In this document: in pieces, positions 11,359 to 23,200 of the stretch
Layout of the letters: each line of letters starts with the position of its first letter
Position numbering within the stretch: the first letter of the stretch is position 1
Assembly (NCBI RefSeq): GCF_000715075.1
Contig: NC_134096.1
Span: 62,505,854 to 62,569,853 of the forward strand
Length of the DNA: 64,000 nt
Source of the DNA: Nicotiana tabacum
Lineage: Eukaryota; Streptophyta; Magnoliopsida; Solanales; Solanaceae
Reading direction: 5' to 3'
The notes under the pieces: model-generated
What the model saw: the letters and a program-made list of their open reading frames with translations, nothing else
The model's database searches: none
Told to the model about the DNA's origin: nothing
Program-made: the position numbers and the translations under genes

Positions 11359-11945
11359 TACATAGTTGATAGTACGTAGTTGTTAAATCGGAACAATTTA
11401 TAGCAATATTCAAGGAAATTATGGCATGTCGTAAGATTTAATTAGGAGATCAAATAATTTATATTTTGAGAAAGGACAAATCTTGCCATTTAAGTCTTTG
11501 ATTTAATGCTTCACATGCAGGTTCATCACAAGTGTGACTATCCGTATTTCAAATAATTGTTGATGTTCAATGCGCATGCAATCATGCCCTTTTTAGGTCA
11601 ATAAATATTGAAGAGAAATAGTTTATTTTTTCAATTGGGTAAAAAAAAGAATCATTTACGATCAAAAAAGTATAGTCGATAAACCTCTCCATTGCATAAC
11701 CTATTTCAACTTAAACTTACAGGAAAATTAGTGTATTAATGAACTTTTTTCTTACTTAAAATAGTATTTAAGTTATTAAGAATAATCGTTTGCAATGAGG
11801 ACCTAAAGTGATATTTAAAGCTCTTTTCTTTAATAAAGTAAATCAAAAGGCGATACCTTCACGTTGAGATACGAATTTTTTTATGTTAAAGAGTTTCAGT
11901 AATACATACTGCATCATATTATATTACGTAAAACTTCCTCGGATG
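11359..11945. other. Non-coding spacer
   Basis: AT-rich DNA with no recognisable gene or repeat, ending at the outer edge of element C's 3' LTR. Confidence 0.6.
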
Positions 11946-12613
11946 TGTTTACCCTAAAAAATGGATAACAATTAAATTTGTAAGTGATTTTAAGGATACG
12001 TGGATTAATTCAATACAAACAATAAGTTGCATTAGATTAAACAGATAAAGGACGTGATAAATTATAAAACCGATCAAGAGAGATGATCCCGGACTTAGTA
12101 ACAACCTTAATGAGATGCCTGCCCTCGATCCCGGACTCACAATAACGAAGCACTGATGAACAAGAATAAGAACTTTGAATAACAGAGAAAATAAGACTAT
12201 ATTGCCTTGATATGTGTGTTACAGTGTCCCTAATGAATAATCAGACTCCCTTTATATAGTAGGGGAGTTTTACCCTAAGTACAATTCTATGAAAGTAAAA
12301 AATCTTTTATTTAACCAATCACTGGTTCTGTGCCGATATGTGCCGAGATCCACGCCGTGATATCCGGTCGGTCGCGGATATCACGGCCTTTTGTTGGTCG
12401 TGCTCGATTGTCTGGTAATGCTCTCTGAGGCTTTTGGGGTTCGAACCGACCTGGGGGGTCATGGCCCCGATACTTCCGAGGGCGGGTGTTTTGCCTGGAC
12501 CTCGGACCAAGGGGCATCTTGCCTCTATTTCGGTCCCTTGCCTTTACGTTTCTTGTTCTGTTCACTTCATCGGAAAACGAGGTGTCCCATGAACTCGGTT
12601 TCACCTGTATACA
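11946..12613 (-). repeat. Element C 3' LTR, 668 bp
   Basis: It aligns end to end with 24848-25515 with many scattered substitutions. In element orientation it begins TGTATACAGGTG at 12613 and ends GGTAAACA at 11946. A TATATAAA box lies on the minus strand at 12251-12258. Confidence 0.9.
12251..12258 (-). promoter_or_regulatory. TATA box in element C 3' LTR
   Basis: Minus strand TATATAAA followed by GGGAG, at the same place as in the 5' LTR (25153-25160) and in element B. Confidence 0.55.
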
Positions 12614-12632
12614 GATAGTCTCCTCGTTTCTC
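12614..12632 (-). other. Element C polypurine tract
   Basis: On the minus strand the bases just before the 3' LTR are purine-rich (GAGAAACGAGGAGACTATC), fitting a plus-strand primer tract next to TGTATA. The tract is imperfect. Confidence 0.5.
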
Positions 12633-12809
12633 GGAGAGTGAGTTTACGGAAACGACGAGAAATGACACGAACACTTCGATTCCTTCTTCAATAGGCCGTG
12701 ACAGAAACGACAAAGAATCCGAAACGTCCCGTCAGTCGCATCATAATGACCTCAAACGCATGTCGGCTATCGACAGACCATCCCTCGACACAAAACGGCG
12801 TGAATCCTC

Positions 12810-12817
12810 TATAAATA
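12810..12817 (+). promoter_or_regulatory. TATA box of the antisense ORF in element C
   Basis: TATAAATA within CTCTATAAATACTCCCC, on the strand opposite to gag-pol, 237 bp before the ATG at 13054. No other core promoter candidate is seen in this leader. Function is inferred. Confidence 0.55.
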
Positions 12818-13053
12818 CTCCCCTCCTTTGTTCATTTTTTACTTTTGACCAAGCTTTTACCTCATACCTTTAGGATATTACTGCCTTTCTTCGTACCCCA
12901 ACATTTTTACCTTCGTTCTTCAAAAAATTTCAGCAAATCACAAGTTTTCATTTATCTTTTACCCAAACCAGTGCGTTTGATTTTCTCGGCAAGCTTTTAC
13001 CCTTCATCTCCCAATCTTCCTTCTCACTTCTCCTAACTTTTTTCTAGATAACA

Positions 13054-15787
13054 ATGGTGAAGACTTCTAAGACTGTTTCCCAAAAAGTTGCTACTTCTTC
13101 TTCACGACCGACCACCGAAGTCAAGGAGACCGCTCCCGATGTGGTTGACCTTGGGAGGTCCACTCCGGGCGTGGCTACCGATACCGACAGCCGAGCCTCC
13201 CTTGAAAATGTTCGTCTCCGGGGGGTGTTCGGTCGCGGATGACTTTAAGGTCAAAAAACCCTCATCGGTGCAAGGCTGATGCGAGGCGGTATCTAGGTAC
13301 ATTTGCTCCATCATCGAGGCCGTCCTTCCTGCGGTTTGTAAGGACTGCGGCTGGGCGGATAAGGACATAGTAATTCCCGGGCTCGATGACGACATTACTA
13401 CCCATGTGGGCGGTGGACCCAATTATTTTGGACTTCTGTAGGAGGTGTGAAGTGTGCTTCGGTCAGATCCACCCATCGTTGTGGAAGATCATAATCCTCC
13501 TCCGATTCTTTGTGAACAAAATCGACTCCTGCTTGTTCACCATCGATCATCTACTCTGCATGTACGGTCCCCGAATCTTCTGGGGGGGTGATAAAGCTCG
13601 TACGTCGGGCCAACAAAGCCCCATTTCAAGCATCGACGATGACCAGGATTGGGGCTGGCAGGGACGCTTTGTCCGGGTGAGGACCACAAACTTGATCCCT
13701 GTCGAGTTTAGGCCATTCCCAGAGAAGTGGAATGTATTACGTAAGCATAACTTTCTTTTAAATGTCAATTTTATGCTTTATCTCCCTTTTCTCATCGGTA
13801 TTTGCTGTGGTGCAGCCCTTGCTCGAGTCCCAAATGCCACTCCTCGGCTTAAGGAGTGAATCGAGGGCATTTGCTCTCAGATGCCTTATTGTAAGCGCTC
13901 ATGGCGTGAGCTATCGAAGGGCCGTTGGGAGGTTCAAACTGACGGTAAGATCTCTTTTTCGAATAAGTAACATCACGCTCCCCTTTAAGCATCACATTCT
14001 CATTTCCTTTATATTCTTTTCGTAGGATTGCCTAAGACCATTGAGCTTAGGGATTTAATAGGGGATGAGGACTTGTCCGTTGATCTTTCCGCCTCGGGAC
14101 AGCCTGGGGATGCTGCAGGAGAGAAGAAAAAAAGAGGCTCCGAGTTCCCCGAGCTTGGAGAAGAAGAAACCAAGGAGAAGATTGTACCGCAAGCCAAAGG
14201 AGAGTTCTGGCTCTCGAGCACCCGAATTGGACTTGCTTTATCGACTCAGGGATGATCCCGAGGAGGATGATATTCTCATGGCCCATAGACCGATCTCCCC
14301 CGAAGAGAGGGTGATTGTTGAACGAGAGTTTTATGAGGCTGATCTCCCTCAGATTAGGGAAGTCGATGAGGAGATCGGAGTCGAGACTTCTCGAGATGCC
14401 GGTCATGCCCCGAAGGAGACACCCGGTGTAATAGAAATTTCAGGGTCGCCTTCTTATATCGAGTATATGCTCGAAGAGGCTTGAACGACAAAGGAGCGAT
14501 CCAACGAAGGGGATCATGGTGTGGACGATCCCCTCCATTCCTTTTTTTAAGGTATGGACTTAACCGCCCTGGAAGACTTCTCCGGGTTAAGTGATTTGGA
14601 GGTGCCGAGGAAAGACCCATCTATGGAGGTCGGCGGGAAAAACTCGAGCCCAAAATTAGTCAACTGGTTCCCCTCCCCAAGCATGGATCTCGGCCGAAAT
14701 TGGTCAATAATTATCACCGTCCCAGAGGATGCTCGGGTTCTTTCCGCCCCCGTTAGAGAAGCTAGCTACCTCCGCTGCCTGGTAACCGAAGAAGACCAAG
14801 CAAAATTGAACGAGGTGGATACGCCGTGCTTGTTTAATGAAGCAGAGAAGGCGCTGAACCGGGTAATGCGTCATTACACTCTTTCATCTTCATATTTATT
14901 TTTTGATATCTCTCATGCCTTTTCTTTTTCCTTTATATTTTTGCAGTCCTCGGTACTTCATCATGAAAGTTTCCTCTGGTACCGGGCTGAGGTTAACTAG
15001 CTTAAGGTTGAGGTCAAGGAGCTTGCTGAGAAGAGGGGCATGTATAAGCTTGTCAGCGAGCAATGCGATGAAGAAGCCAAGAGTCTCTGGGCTGAGTTGG
15101 ATGCGGCTCAGAAGGGGAATACCGACCTGGTGGAACAGGTAAAGATTTTTGAAGTTAGTGGTGATGAGTTAGATATGGTGACTAACGGACAAACCCTGCT
15201 GCTCCAGCAGAAGGGTGACAGGATCGACCAACTTCGAGCCGAGATGGACGAGGTTAAAGCCATGGCCGAATGGTGGAAAGGAAAAATGGACTGATTGGCT
15301 TCGGAGAAGAAGACTGCCCAAGAGCAACTAGCATCGGTGGAGTTCCAACTGCGAGTTGCAAGAAAGAAAGATGAAGCACATGCTCCATGAATCGAAGATC
15401 ACCAGTCTCAACTGGACTCGGCCATTGCTGAACGGGATGCCCTCGGCGAGGAGCTCGAAATAGCGAAGTCTGCGTCGGAAATGACCAGGGCCGATACTGC
15501 AGAGATGGTGGCCCAGTAAAGGGTTGATGCTGAGGTAGCCCAAGACCGCCTGAAAGTTACTGTCGAGTACGTGGAGTGGTTGTCCTGAAGGGAGGCTCTC
15601 GAGGAGGTCCATGCCCGGAGTTTCGACCTGTCGGCCGAGAACGAAGATGCGAAAGGCTCAAGGCCAAGGCAAGAAGTTGGCTGACCCCGAGGGTGAGGAA
15701 GGCTTTGAGGGCTCCGACGAACCCGAGGATGGAGAAGACCCCGACGGCTCTGATGACGAGGCGAGTTCTAGTGAAGATCAAGCTTAG
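13054..15787 (+). pseudogene. Antisense extra ORF (aORF) of Tat-like element C, intron-containing, broken
   Basis: It runs opposite to gag-pol. It opens MVKTSKTVSQKVATSS and then loses frame near 13242. It continues with a globular region (13386-13739: DFCRRCEVCFGQIHPSLW, LLRFFVNKID, GRFVRVRT). GT-AG introns are apparent at 13740-13815 and just after 13950 (ending in CGTAG at about 14025). Then come a charged region, a long coiled coil (14990-15650, heptad-rich E/K/L) and an acidic C-terminal tail of D/E/S ending in TAG at 15785-15787. Several CGA/TGG-to-TGA-type stops break it. Extra ORFs on either strand are a known feature of the Tat/Ogre branch. The function of this protein is not known to me. 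Confidence 0.65.
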
Positions 15788-16880
15788 GTGCCTTAGGGAC
15801 TGTTCTTTGTTTTTGTATTTTGTTCATTTTGTTGAGGCCGTTATAGTTGGCCTTTGTAAAAGACTTTTATTGCAATGTATATAAGGCTTTTTTCCCTTTG
15901 GCAATTTTTGAGTTCGTTTATTTTGGCTTCCCCTTTATGATTGCAAAGTTTTCAAATGCCTTAGCATAGAATAAAATGTAGAAATAATGTCTTGTTCGTA
16001 GGTTCGAACAAGAGTCGTTCTCGATGTAAATTTTGTTTGAATCTTATAGGGGGATCGGTATGACCGGAAGCTTTCCCCGAAGTGCTTGTTTAGATATTTT
16101 TAGATTATAGTTTTGCCGAGGGTAGCCATTGAACCAGTTTGTAATTTTTGAAGGCCTTTATGTTTCGATTACCAGCTTTGAACGTCTCCGAGCCATTTAT
16201 AGGGTAGTCATAGCCTTTTGAGTTCAGGTAAAGCCTAATAAGCTTTGTACATTTGGGCTTCGATACCCGAGCCATCCGAACTTGTCTTGGATGACAGTCC
16301 CCGAGTGGGGGTGATCTCTTGGATCCGGATAGAGGCTGCCCTTGGGCTCAATATCTTTAAGGAAAAATGTAATAGTCTTAAGGGGAAAAAAATGTGTCTG
16401 CAAGGTAGAAATTTTCTTTCATTCATGTGAGCAATATATAAGATTGTAAGTATGTACAAGCTTCGTGTTATGGCTTAGGTGGTCTACGAGGGCACGGTTC
16501 ACTTTGACCGTTTGGTCATTACAATAAATCCTATCCACCGAGCCCAGACTGTTCAAGCACAAAGCTTCCTTCCTTGCTAGAATTATTACCCGAGGGTGAT
16601 GGCCCCCAGTATTTGAGGTCGATCGTCGAAAGGGCTCAGATACTATTGATCTGACCATTGATTTCGATTCATAACCGATCTTTGATTCTAAGTTAGTACG
16701 ATCCATTATTGCCTCGTTAAAAACCTTGCCGGAAAACCCATTTGGGATAAAACCGGTCCAAGGGGAAAAGAGTGCAACATGTACTTTGAGGCCTAACAGC
16801 TGCATCATTATTTGGTTTTTGACTGCAAGTGTTAATCCAATTCGCAATATATGTAAAGAAAAGAATGAATGGGGTCGTAC
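15788..16880. other. Element C non-coding spacer between aORF and integrase
   Basis: T-rich sequence just after the aORF stop could serve as its 3' UTR (TATATAAGG at about 15879). The rest has no recognisable domain. A minus-strand ORF at 16419-16847 shows no family signature and is treated as spacer. Confidence 0.5.
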
Positions 16881-18009
16881 CTCAGCAGTAGTATCGTTTT
16901 AAGTGGGTTATGTTCCAGTTGTTTGGTAGCTGTTCACCGTTCGCCTGCTTCGAGTTTGTATGAACCTTTATCGGTAATCTCGATAATTCTATATGGTCCT
17001 TCCCAATTCGGTCCTAGTTTCTCTTCGTTGGGGTTTTGGGTGTTCAGTATCACCTTTATTAATACCAAGTCCCCAATATTGAAGTGTCAGAGGTTGGATC
17101 TCCGGTTGTAGTACATTTTGATCCGTTGTTCTTGGGCGGCCAATCGGACTAGGGCGACCTCGCGCCTCTCATGCAATAGTTCCAGGCTCGTGCCCATGGC
17201 CCTTCAGTCGCATATCAGAACCTGAAGCTCGGTTCTACTACCTCGACTGGTATTAGCGCTTCAGCGTCGTAGACCAAAATGGGGTGGCTCCGGTACTTAG
17301 ATTTTGAGGTCGTACGGTATGCCCACAAGACTTCGAGCAAACTTTTTTTCCATTTTCCTTTGGCGTCGGTCAGTCTCTTATTAAGGTTTTGGAGTATGGT
17401 CTTGTTTGTAGACTCTACCTGCCCGTTTATACCAGGGTGATAGGCTGTCGATAGGATCCTTTTGATCTTATGATCCTCGAAAAATTTGCTCATTTTACTG
17501 CCGACGAAATGCTTCCCGTTGTCACATACGATCTCGGACGACATTTCGAACCGACATATTATGTGGTCCCAAATAAAATCAATAACTTCCTTCTCTCTGA
17601 CTTTCTAAAATGGCTGAGCTTCAACCCAGTTAGAAAAATAGTCAATCATAAATAATATAAATTGAGCTTTACCGGTTGCCCATGGCAGGGGACAGACGAT
17701 GTCCATTCCCATTTCATGAATAGCCAAGGTGACAAGACCGAATGCAGCAACTCCCCAGGCTGGTGGATCATTGGTGCGTGCCTCTGATAGCCGTCACATC
17801 TCCGTACGAAACTCCTTGGCATCCTTCTCCATATCGATCCAGTAATAGCCAGCTCTGATTATTTTACGAACCAACGATTCGGCCCTTGAGTGGTTTCCAC
17901 AGGTGCCTTTGTGAACTTCCCTCAGAACGTATTTGGTGTCTCCCGGCCCCATACATATGGCGAGTGGGCCATCGAATATTCTTCTAAATAGGGTGTTATC
18001 TTCAGACAT
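16881..18009 (-). pseudogene. Element C integrase (broken)
   Basis: From right to left: the H2C2-type zinc-binding region (17794-18009, VHKGTCGNHSRAE), then the catalytic core with its first Asp in MDIVCPLPWATGKAQ, the second in CDNGKHFVGSK, and the Glu in AYHPGINGQVESTNK (17215-17544). The C-terminal GSYKLEAG and NNWNITHLKRYYC-like segment ends near 16886. Stops lie after FRTEM and in the C-terminal part. The enzyme would insert the cDNA into chromosomes. The zinc-binding cysteines are not both preserved. Confidence 0.82.
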
Positions 18010-19030
18010 GCTGAACTTGGCCGTCTTCGTGCGCTAAGTTCTTGATTCTTTAGGATCCAAGGGTAGCTTCTCGGTCTTCAGGTAATCTATATACTTGTTT
18101 CTCCAATCCCAAGTTAAGCTTGTCAAGTTTATCTAGGCGTGGCCTTCTTCCACTACCGATTTTATGAGTTGTACGACCGTTCCCGAGTTGAACTCATTGT
18201 CATCAACGGACCACCCCAAGTTAGCTAGAGCATCGGCTTCGTTGTTTTGATCCCGGGGTACATGTTTCAAGGTCCATTCCTTGAATCGATGTAGCATTAC
18301 CTATAGTTTATCCGGGTATCTTCACATTCGTTCCTCTTTTACTTCGAACGTCTCATTGACTTGATTCACTACAAGGAGGGAGTCATATTTAACTTCAATC
18401 ACTTCGGCCCCAAGCTTTTAGCCAATTTGAGACCTGCAGTCATGGCCTCATACTCAGCCTCATTATTAGTCAATTTCACGGTTCTAATAGATTATCTAAC
18501 TATGTTACCCGTGGGTTGCTTCAACACGATGCCAATCCCGGATCTTTTTGCGTTCGAGGCACTATCCGTAAAGAGGGTCCAGATCCTAGAAGAAGTCCCC
18601 GAGTTCAACAACAATTCCCTTTTGACTTGGGGTATTCGGGCTGGCATGAAGTCAACCACAAAGTCTGCCAAAATTTGGGATTTGATGGGGCCCATTTGGC
18701 CAATCGTACCGAGAGCTCGTATTTATGCATTATGTTTCTTAATGGGTAAGTAGTTATGAGACATATGGGATGGCATTGAAAATACGGCTTTAACTTCCGG
18801 GAGGTGCTTAGCAAAGCCAACGTCAATTTCTCCTGGTGAGGATACCTAGTTTCGGTTTCGCCTAGAGTCCTGCCAAAATAATAGATAGGAAATTGTGTAC
18901 CTTCCTCTTCTCGGACTAAGACTCCACTTACTTCTATCTTGGACACTTCTAAGTACAGGTACAACTGCTCATCTGTTTTCAGAGTATGAAGCAAAGACGT
19001 GATCGAAAGGTACCGCTTGAGTTCTTCCAA
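18010..19030 (-). pseudogene. Element C RNase H region (broken)
   Basis: The segment 18605-19030 carries the RT thumb/connection (ELKRYLSITSLLHTLKTDEQ, YYFGRTLGETETRYPHQEK). A second frame (18492-18695) holds WTLFTDSASNAKRSGIGIVL, the RNase H strand with its catalytic Asp. The remainder down to 18010 carries the later RNase H and tether segment with stops. The order relative to RT and integrase is as expected for gypsy pol. Confidence 0.78.
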
Positions 19031-22000
19031 AGCTTGTTGGTACTCCGGGGTCCATGAGAAGTTATTCTTCTTCTTCTTTTATAACGAGAAGAACTGGTGG
19101 CTCTTATCGGAAGACCTTGAAATGAATCGGCCCAAGGCAGCTATGCGTCCGGTTAGCCTTTGAACTGCTTTGAGATTGTGCACGACAGCGATGTCTTCTA
19201 TGTCCTTGATCTTGTCGAGATTGATCTCGATCCCCCGGCTGGACACCATAAATCTGAGGAACTTTCCAGATCCGACCCTGAATGCGCATTTCTCCGGGTT
19301 TAGCTTCATATTGTATTTCTTTAGTGTGTTGAAGGTTTCCTAAAAATGTCCCAAATGGTCTTCTGCCCGTAGGGACTTTACTAATATGTCGTCAATGTAA
19401 ACCTCCATCAATTTTTCTATTTGTTCTTCGAACATCCAGTTTACTAGGCATTGGTAAGTGACATCGGCGTTCTTTAATCCGAACGACATTACATTATAAC
19501 AATAGGTGTCGTTGTCACACCTCTTTTTTCCTGAGGAGATAGGGGATAAAGAGTTTTTCCAATTTAAGTGACATTATTCGAAATGAGATTCTTTATTTAT
19601 TCAGAGTCGCCACTTGGAATAATTTATGGTGTCCCAAGTCACTGATTTATTTTAGAATCCCAAATCGAGGAAAATTGACTCTTATTTATGGTCTGCGAAC
19701 ACAGAAGACCGGGTAAGAAATTCTGTTAACCCGAGAGAAGGTGTGAGGCACTCCCGAGTTCCGTGGTTTTAGCACGGTCACTCAACTATTAATAATTGGC
19801 CTAGTTATCTAATTTAATACATGTTTTAAACCTATATGTGCATTTTTATTCCTTTTGCCGCTTTTATTACATTACTGTATTTTAAACTTTTATGAAATTA
19901 ATATGAGACGAGTTACGTTGTCGTACACTCGTTGTTTATACACATCGCAAATTGCGTCACGTAAAACACACCCGCAATCTACAACGTGTTTAATTTTATT
20001 TATTATTATTTGAAGATATGGTCGAGTCACGTGAAACGCACACTCGAATTGGAGATTATGTATCGTGACCATGCCACGGAAACCGTACCCACAATCACGA
20101 TGATTTATTATTAATCGCGCCTAAAGCAAGCTACGATGTTTGAATATTATTCAATTACTAATTTTGAGATTATTTTAAGGTATGAGGTATGGAATTATTT
20201 GTGGAAGAATTGAATTTATTATTTATGAAAAAGTGGGCTAGTTTAGAGAAAGATGAGCTAGCTATGTTATTTATTACTTTGGGCCAGATGAGACTAAATC
20301 TTTTGGCCCAAAATCTTTTCTTCTCCAATAACCCAAAAATCAATTTCCTTAGAAACAAATCGTGGCCCAAGCAAATTATCCAACCCAATATCCCATATTC
20401 TGTACATTTCTTAAACAAAACTAATGACACCACAATCTCATGACCAAAATTAGTAAACAAGCCAAATTACAGTGATTCAACTGACCCTTTATCCAGTTAA
20501 ATCAACTCAAAACAAAACTTTGCAACTCTAAAATTAACATCATGGTCCAATAAACATATGAACAAGGAAACAATCAGATTCAAATGAACCAAATATCAAT
20601 AGAGTGAATTACTACTTCATGCTATCCAATAATCACACCAATAGACAAGAAGGTAAATGGACAATTATAATCAGTGAAGAAAGGGAAATAACATACCTTT
20701 GATATAAATTAAGAGAGTTGAAATTACAAGAGCGCTAAACAATTCGACGAGTGTTGACTCGAGCTTTCACCGACCACGAAATCTCGAACAAAAAATCCCA
20801 ACTTGCAACCCCGATCGACCTTACAAAACCGGTGATTTAGTGGCTTGTTTTTGTTGGGTTTAAACTATTTTTTTTGGGGGGGGGGGAGGGGTGATTTTGT
20901 TTGATTTTTCGAAAGAAAGACGAAGAAAGAATGACACGAGTAGAAATTTTCTTATCCTAGAAGAAGAAAATAAATTTCTCTCAATTCCTTCCTCCCTATT
21001 GTTTTTCCTCTCTCATCCCTCTCTCTTTTTCATCACATTTCTCTTCTATTTATAGAAAAAAATTTCGGAATTTTCAGATTTTTATTTTTTATTTTTTATT
21101 TTATTTTTAATTAAAAAGAATTTCCACTTCCCATTTTTCTTATTTTTTTAAAACAATATTTCCCCACTTTTCTTTACTTTTATTTTTGAATTTCTCAATT
21201 TTTTTACTTTTAATATATTTAAAATCCCACTTTTTTATTTTTCTTTTTTTATTTCCCACTTATTTTACTTTTCTTTTTTTATTTTTCACTTACTTTTACT
21301 TTTAAAACAAAAAATCAGATACCTTATTTTTATTTTTTAATTCCAACTTTATTTTACTTTTCATTTTATAAATTTCCACATTCTTTTACTTTTATTTTTT
21401 TTAATTTTCCACTTTCTTTTACTTTTTTTATTAAACAATTTCTACCTACTTTTACTTTTACTTTTTAATTTTATATTTCTACTTTTCCTATTTTTTAATT
21501 CCCATCCGAAATTTGTTTTAAAAAAAATAATTTTTATTTATTTTTGTTTTTTTAATTCAGTTTATTTAATTCATTTTATTTAAAAATAATAATAATAAAA
21601 ATAACATTAATAGTAATAATTGACCTGTTAAATTATTAATAATTTTTCTATATATATATATATATATATATAAGTGTAACAAAGCTAAAAATATATATTA
21701 AATTATGAAAATATTTATATAGTAGAAGGTGATAGAAATTCAAATATAGTCAAAAATTAGGTGCTCATAGTCGTATTTTGTGATGAAGGAAGTTTTTTCC
21801 TGATCACCCGGTTCCATCCAAATTTGGTTGTACCCGGAATAGACATTGAGAAATTTGAGGATCTCGTGGCCGCTCGTTGCATCTATCATGCGATCTATGT
21901 TGGGCAGGGGGATAGAGTCCTTGGGGCATGCCTTGTTCAAGTCTTTGTAGTCTACACACATTCTTAATTTATTTCCCTTTTTCGGGATCACTACCACGTT

Positions 22001-22303
22001 TGCTAACCAGTTCGGGTACTTAACTTCCTGAATGGAACCTATTTTAAGGAGTTTAGATACCTCGTCTTGGATGAATGCATGCTTGATTTCGGACTGAGGC
22101 CTCCTCTTCTGTTTAACCGGGTGAAACTTCGGATCCAAGTTTGGCTTGTGAGTAGTTATTTCCCGCAGGATCCCTATCATATCAAGATGGGACCAAGAGA
22201 AATAATCTATGTTAGCTATAAGGAATTCAATGAGTTTTTTCCTGAGCTCGGGACTTAACCCCGTGCCCAAGTATACCTTCCGACCGGGCAGGTGCTCAAT
22301 CAA
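19031..22303 (-). pseudogene. Element C reverse transcriptase, split by a 2257-bp insertion
   Basis: The N-terminal half is 21770-22303 (starts MIEHLPGRKVYLG; contains RMCVDYKDLNKACPKD and NIDRMIDATSGHEIL). The C-terminal half is 19031-19512, with the IDDI catalytic region near 19390 degraded and KAVQRLTGRIAALGRF at 19079-19309. Removing 19513-21769 plus one copy of GTCGT restores the continuous motif FITKYDTYCYNVMSFG in frame. This proves the insertion occurred inside RT. Additional frameshifts mean it was probably already decaying or decayed later. Confidence 0.88.
19513..21769. mobile_element. LTR-like insertion (solo LTR or non-autonomous element), 2257 bp
   Basis: It starts TGTCACACCTC and ends GGTGCTCATA. 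It is flanked by the perfect 5-bp duplication GTCGT (19508-19512 and 21770-21774), as made by LTR-retrotransposon integrases. There is no coding content and no primer site with a second LTR, so a solo LTR is most likely. The right third (about 21040-21600) is a degenerate tandem array of T-rich units such as TTTTACTTTT followed by CCCAC, then a (TA)n run near 21651-21672. A poly-G run lies near 20876. Confidence 0.82.
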
Positions 22304-23200
22304 TATGACTTGCTCTAACTCCTCGACTGTTGACTTGGAGGCATCGGAATCGCTTGGGGCTATGAAAGATCTGGGAACTCCGTAGTCGTCATCCTCGCCC
22401 GTCCTCTGCTTTTCTGGTTTGGTCGGGGCTGGTGTCGGTGATTGCTATTTAGTTTCTTCTTTGGTGACCAAACTCGGGTTATTTGATATCGAAAGTGCGG
22501 ATATTAGGACCACCTCATCGACCGCGAACATCTCTTTTGCGGTCGGTTGCTTCCCGTAAACTGTTTTAACTCTCTCTGGTCTGGGGAATTTCAACGCTTA
22601 GTGTAATGTCGAGGGTTCTGCCCTCATGTTGTGAATCCATGGCCTCCCGAATAGAACATTGTATTTCATATCTCCTTCGATCACATATAACTTTGTTTTT
22701 TGGACGGTTCCGGCTGTGTTTACCGGCAAGGTTATCTCCCCTTTAGTGGTCTCACATGCCATGTTAAAATCGTTTAAAACTCAGACTGCATGCACAATTT
22801 GGTCTTGTAGACCCAGCTATTCCACGACTCTCGATCTGATGATATTGGCTGAGCTACTTGGATCAATTAGCACACGCTTAACTCAAGATTTGTTCATGAG
22901 TACAAATATTACCAGTGCATCATTGTGGGGTTGCACAATGTCTTCAGCATCCTCGTCATTGAAAGATATGGTTCCCTCCGGTACGTAATCTCAAGTCCGA
23001 TTTTCTCTTATAATGGACACCTTAGTGCACTTTAACATCGGATCTTGGGGGACATGGACCCCACCCATGATCATGTTGATGACGTGCTGAGGTTCCTCTT
23101 GTCGATCTGCTTGTTGGAGTCCCTATTCCTGAAGTGATTTTTGGCTCGATCACTCAGAAACTCTCGGAGGTATCCGTTGTTGAATAACCGGGCTACTTCA
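22304..23200 (-). pseudogene. Element C protease and linker (broken)
   Basis: On the minus strand, RVLIDPSSSANIIRSRVVE (about 22820-22885) is the retropepsin active-site block, with DPS in place of D-S/T-G. It is followed by NDFNMACETTKGE and VLFGRPWIHNMRA. Stops interrupt it. It lies between gag and RT and corresponds to 6458-6940 of element B. Confidence 0.72.

Noticed and set aside
12319..12618. ORFs on both strands within element C's 3' LTR
   Set aside because: They are not kept in the other LTR copy at the same positions, and LTRs of this family are non-coding.
16419..16847. Minus-strand 142-codon ORF between the aORF and integrase
   Set aside because: It matches no known gag-pol domain. 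It lies in the spacer and could not be supported beyond being open.
20170..20460. Overlapping ORFs on both strands in the LTR-like insertion
   Set aside because: They mirror each other, have no domain, and lie in a non-coding LTR-like insert.
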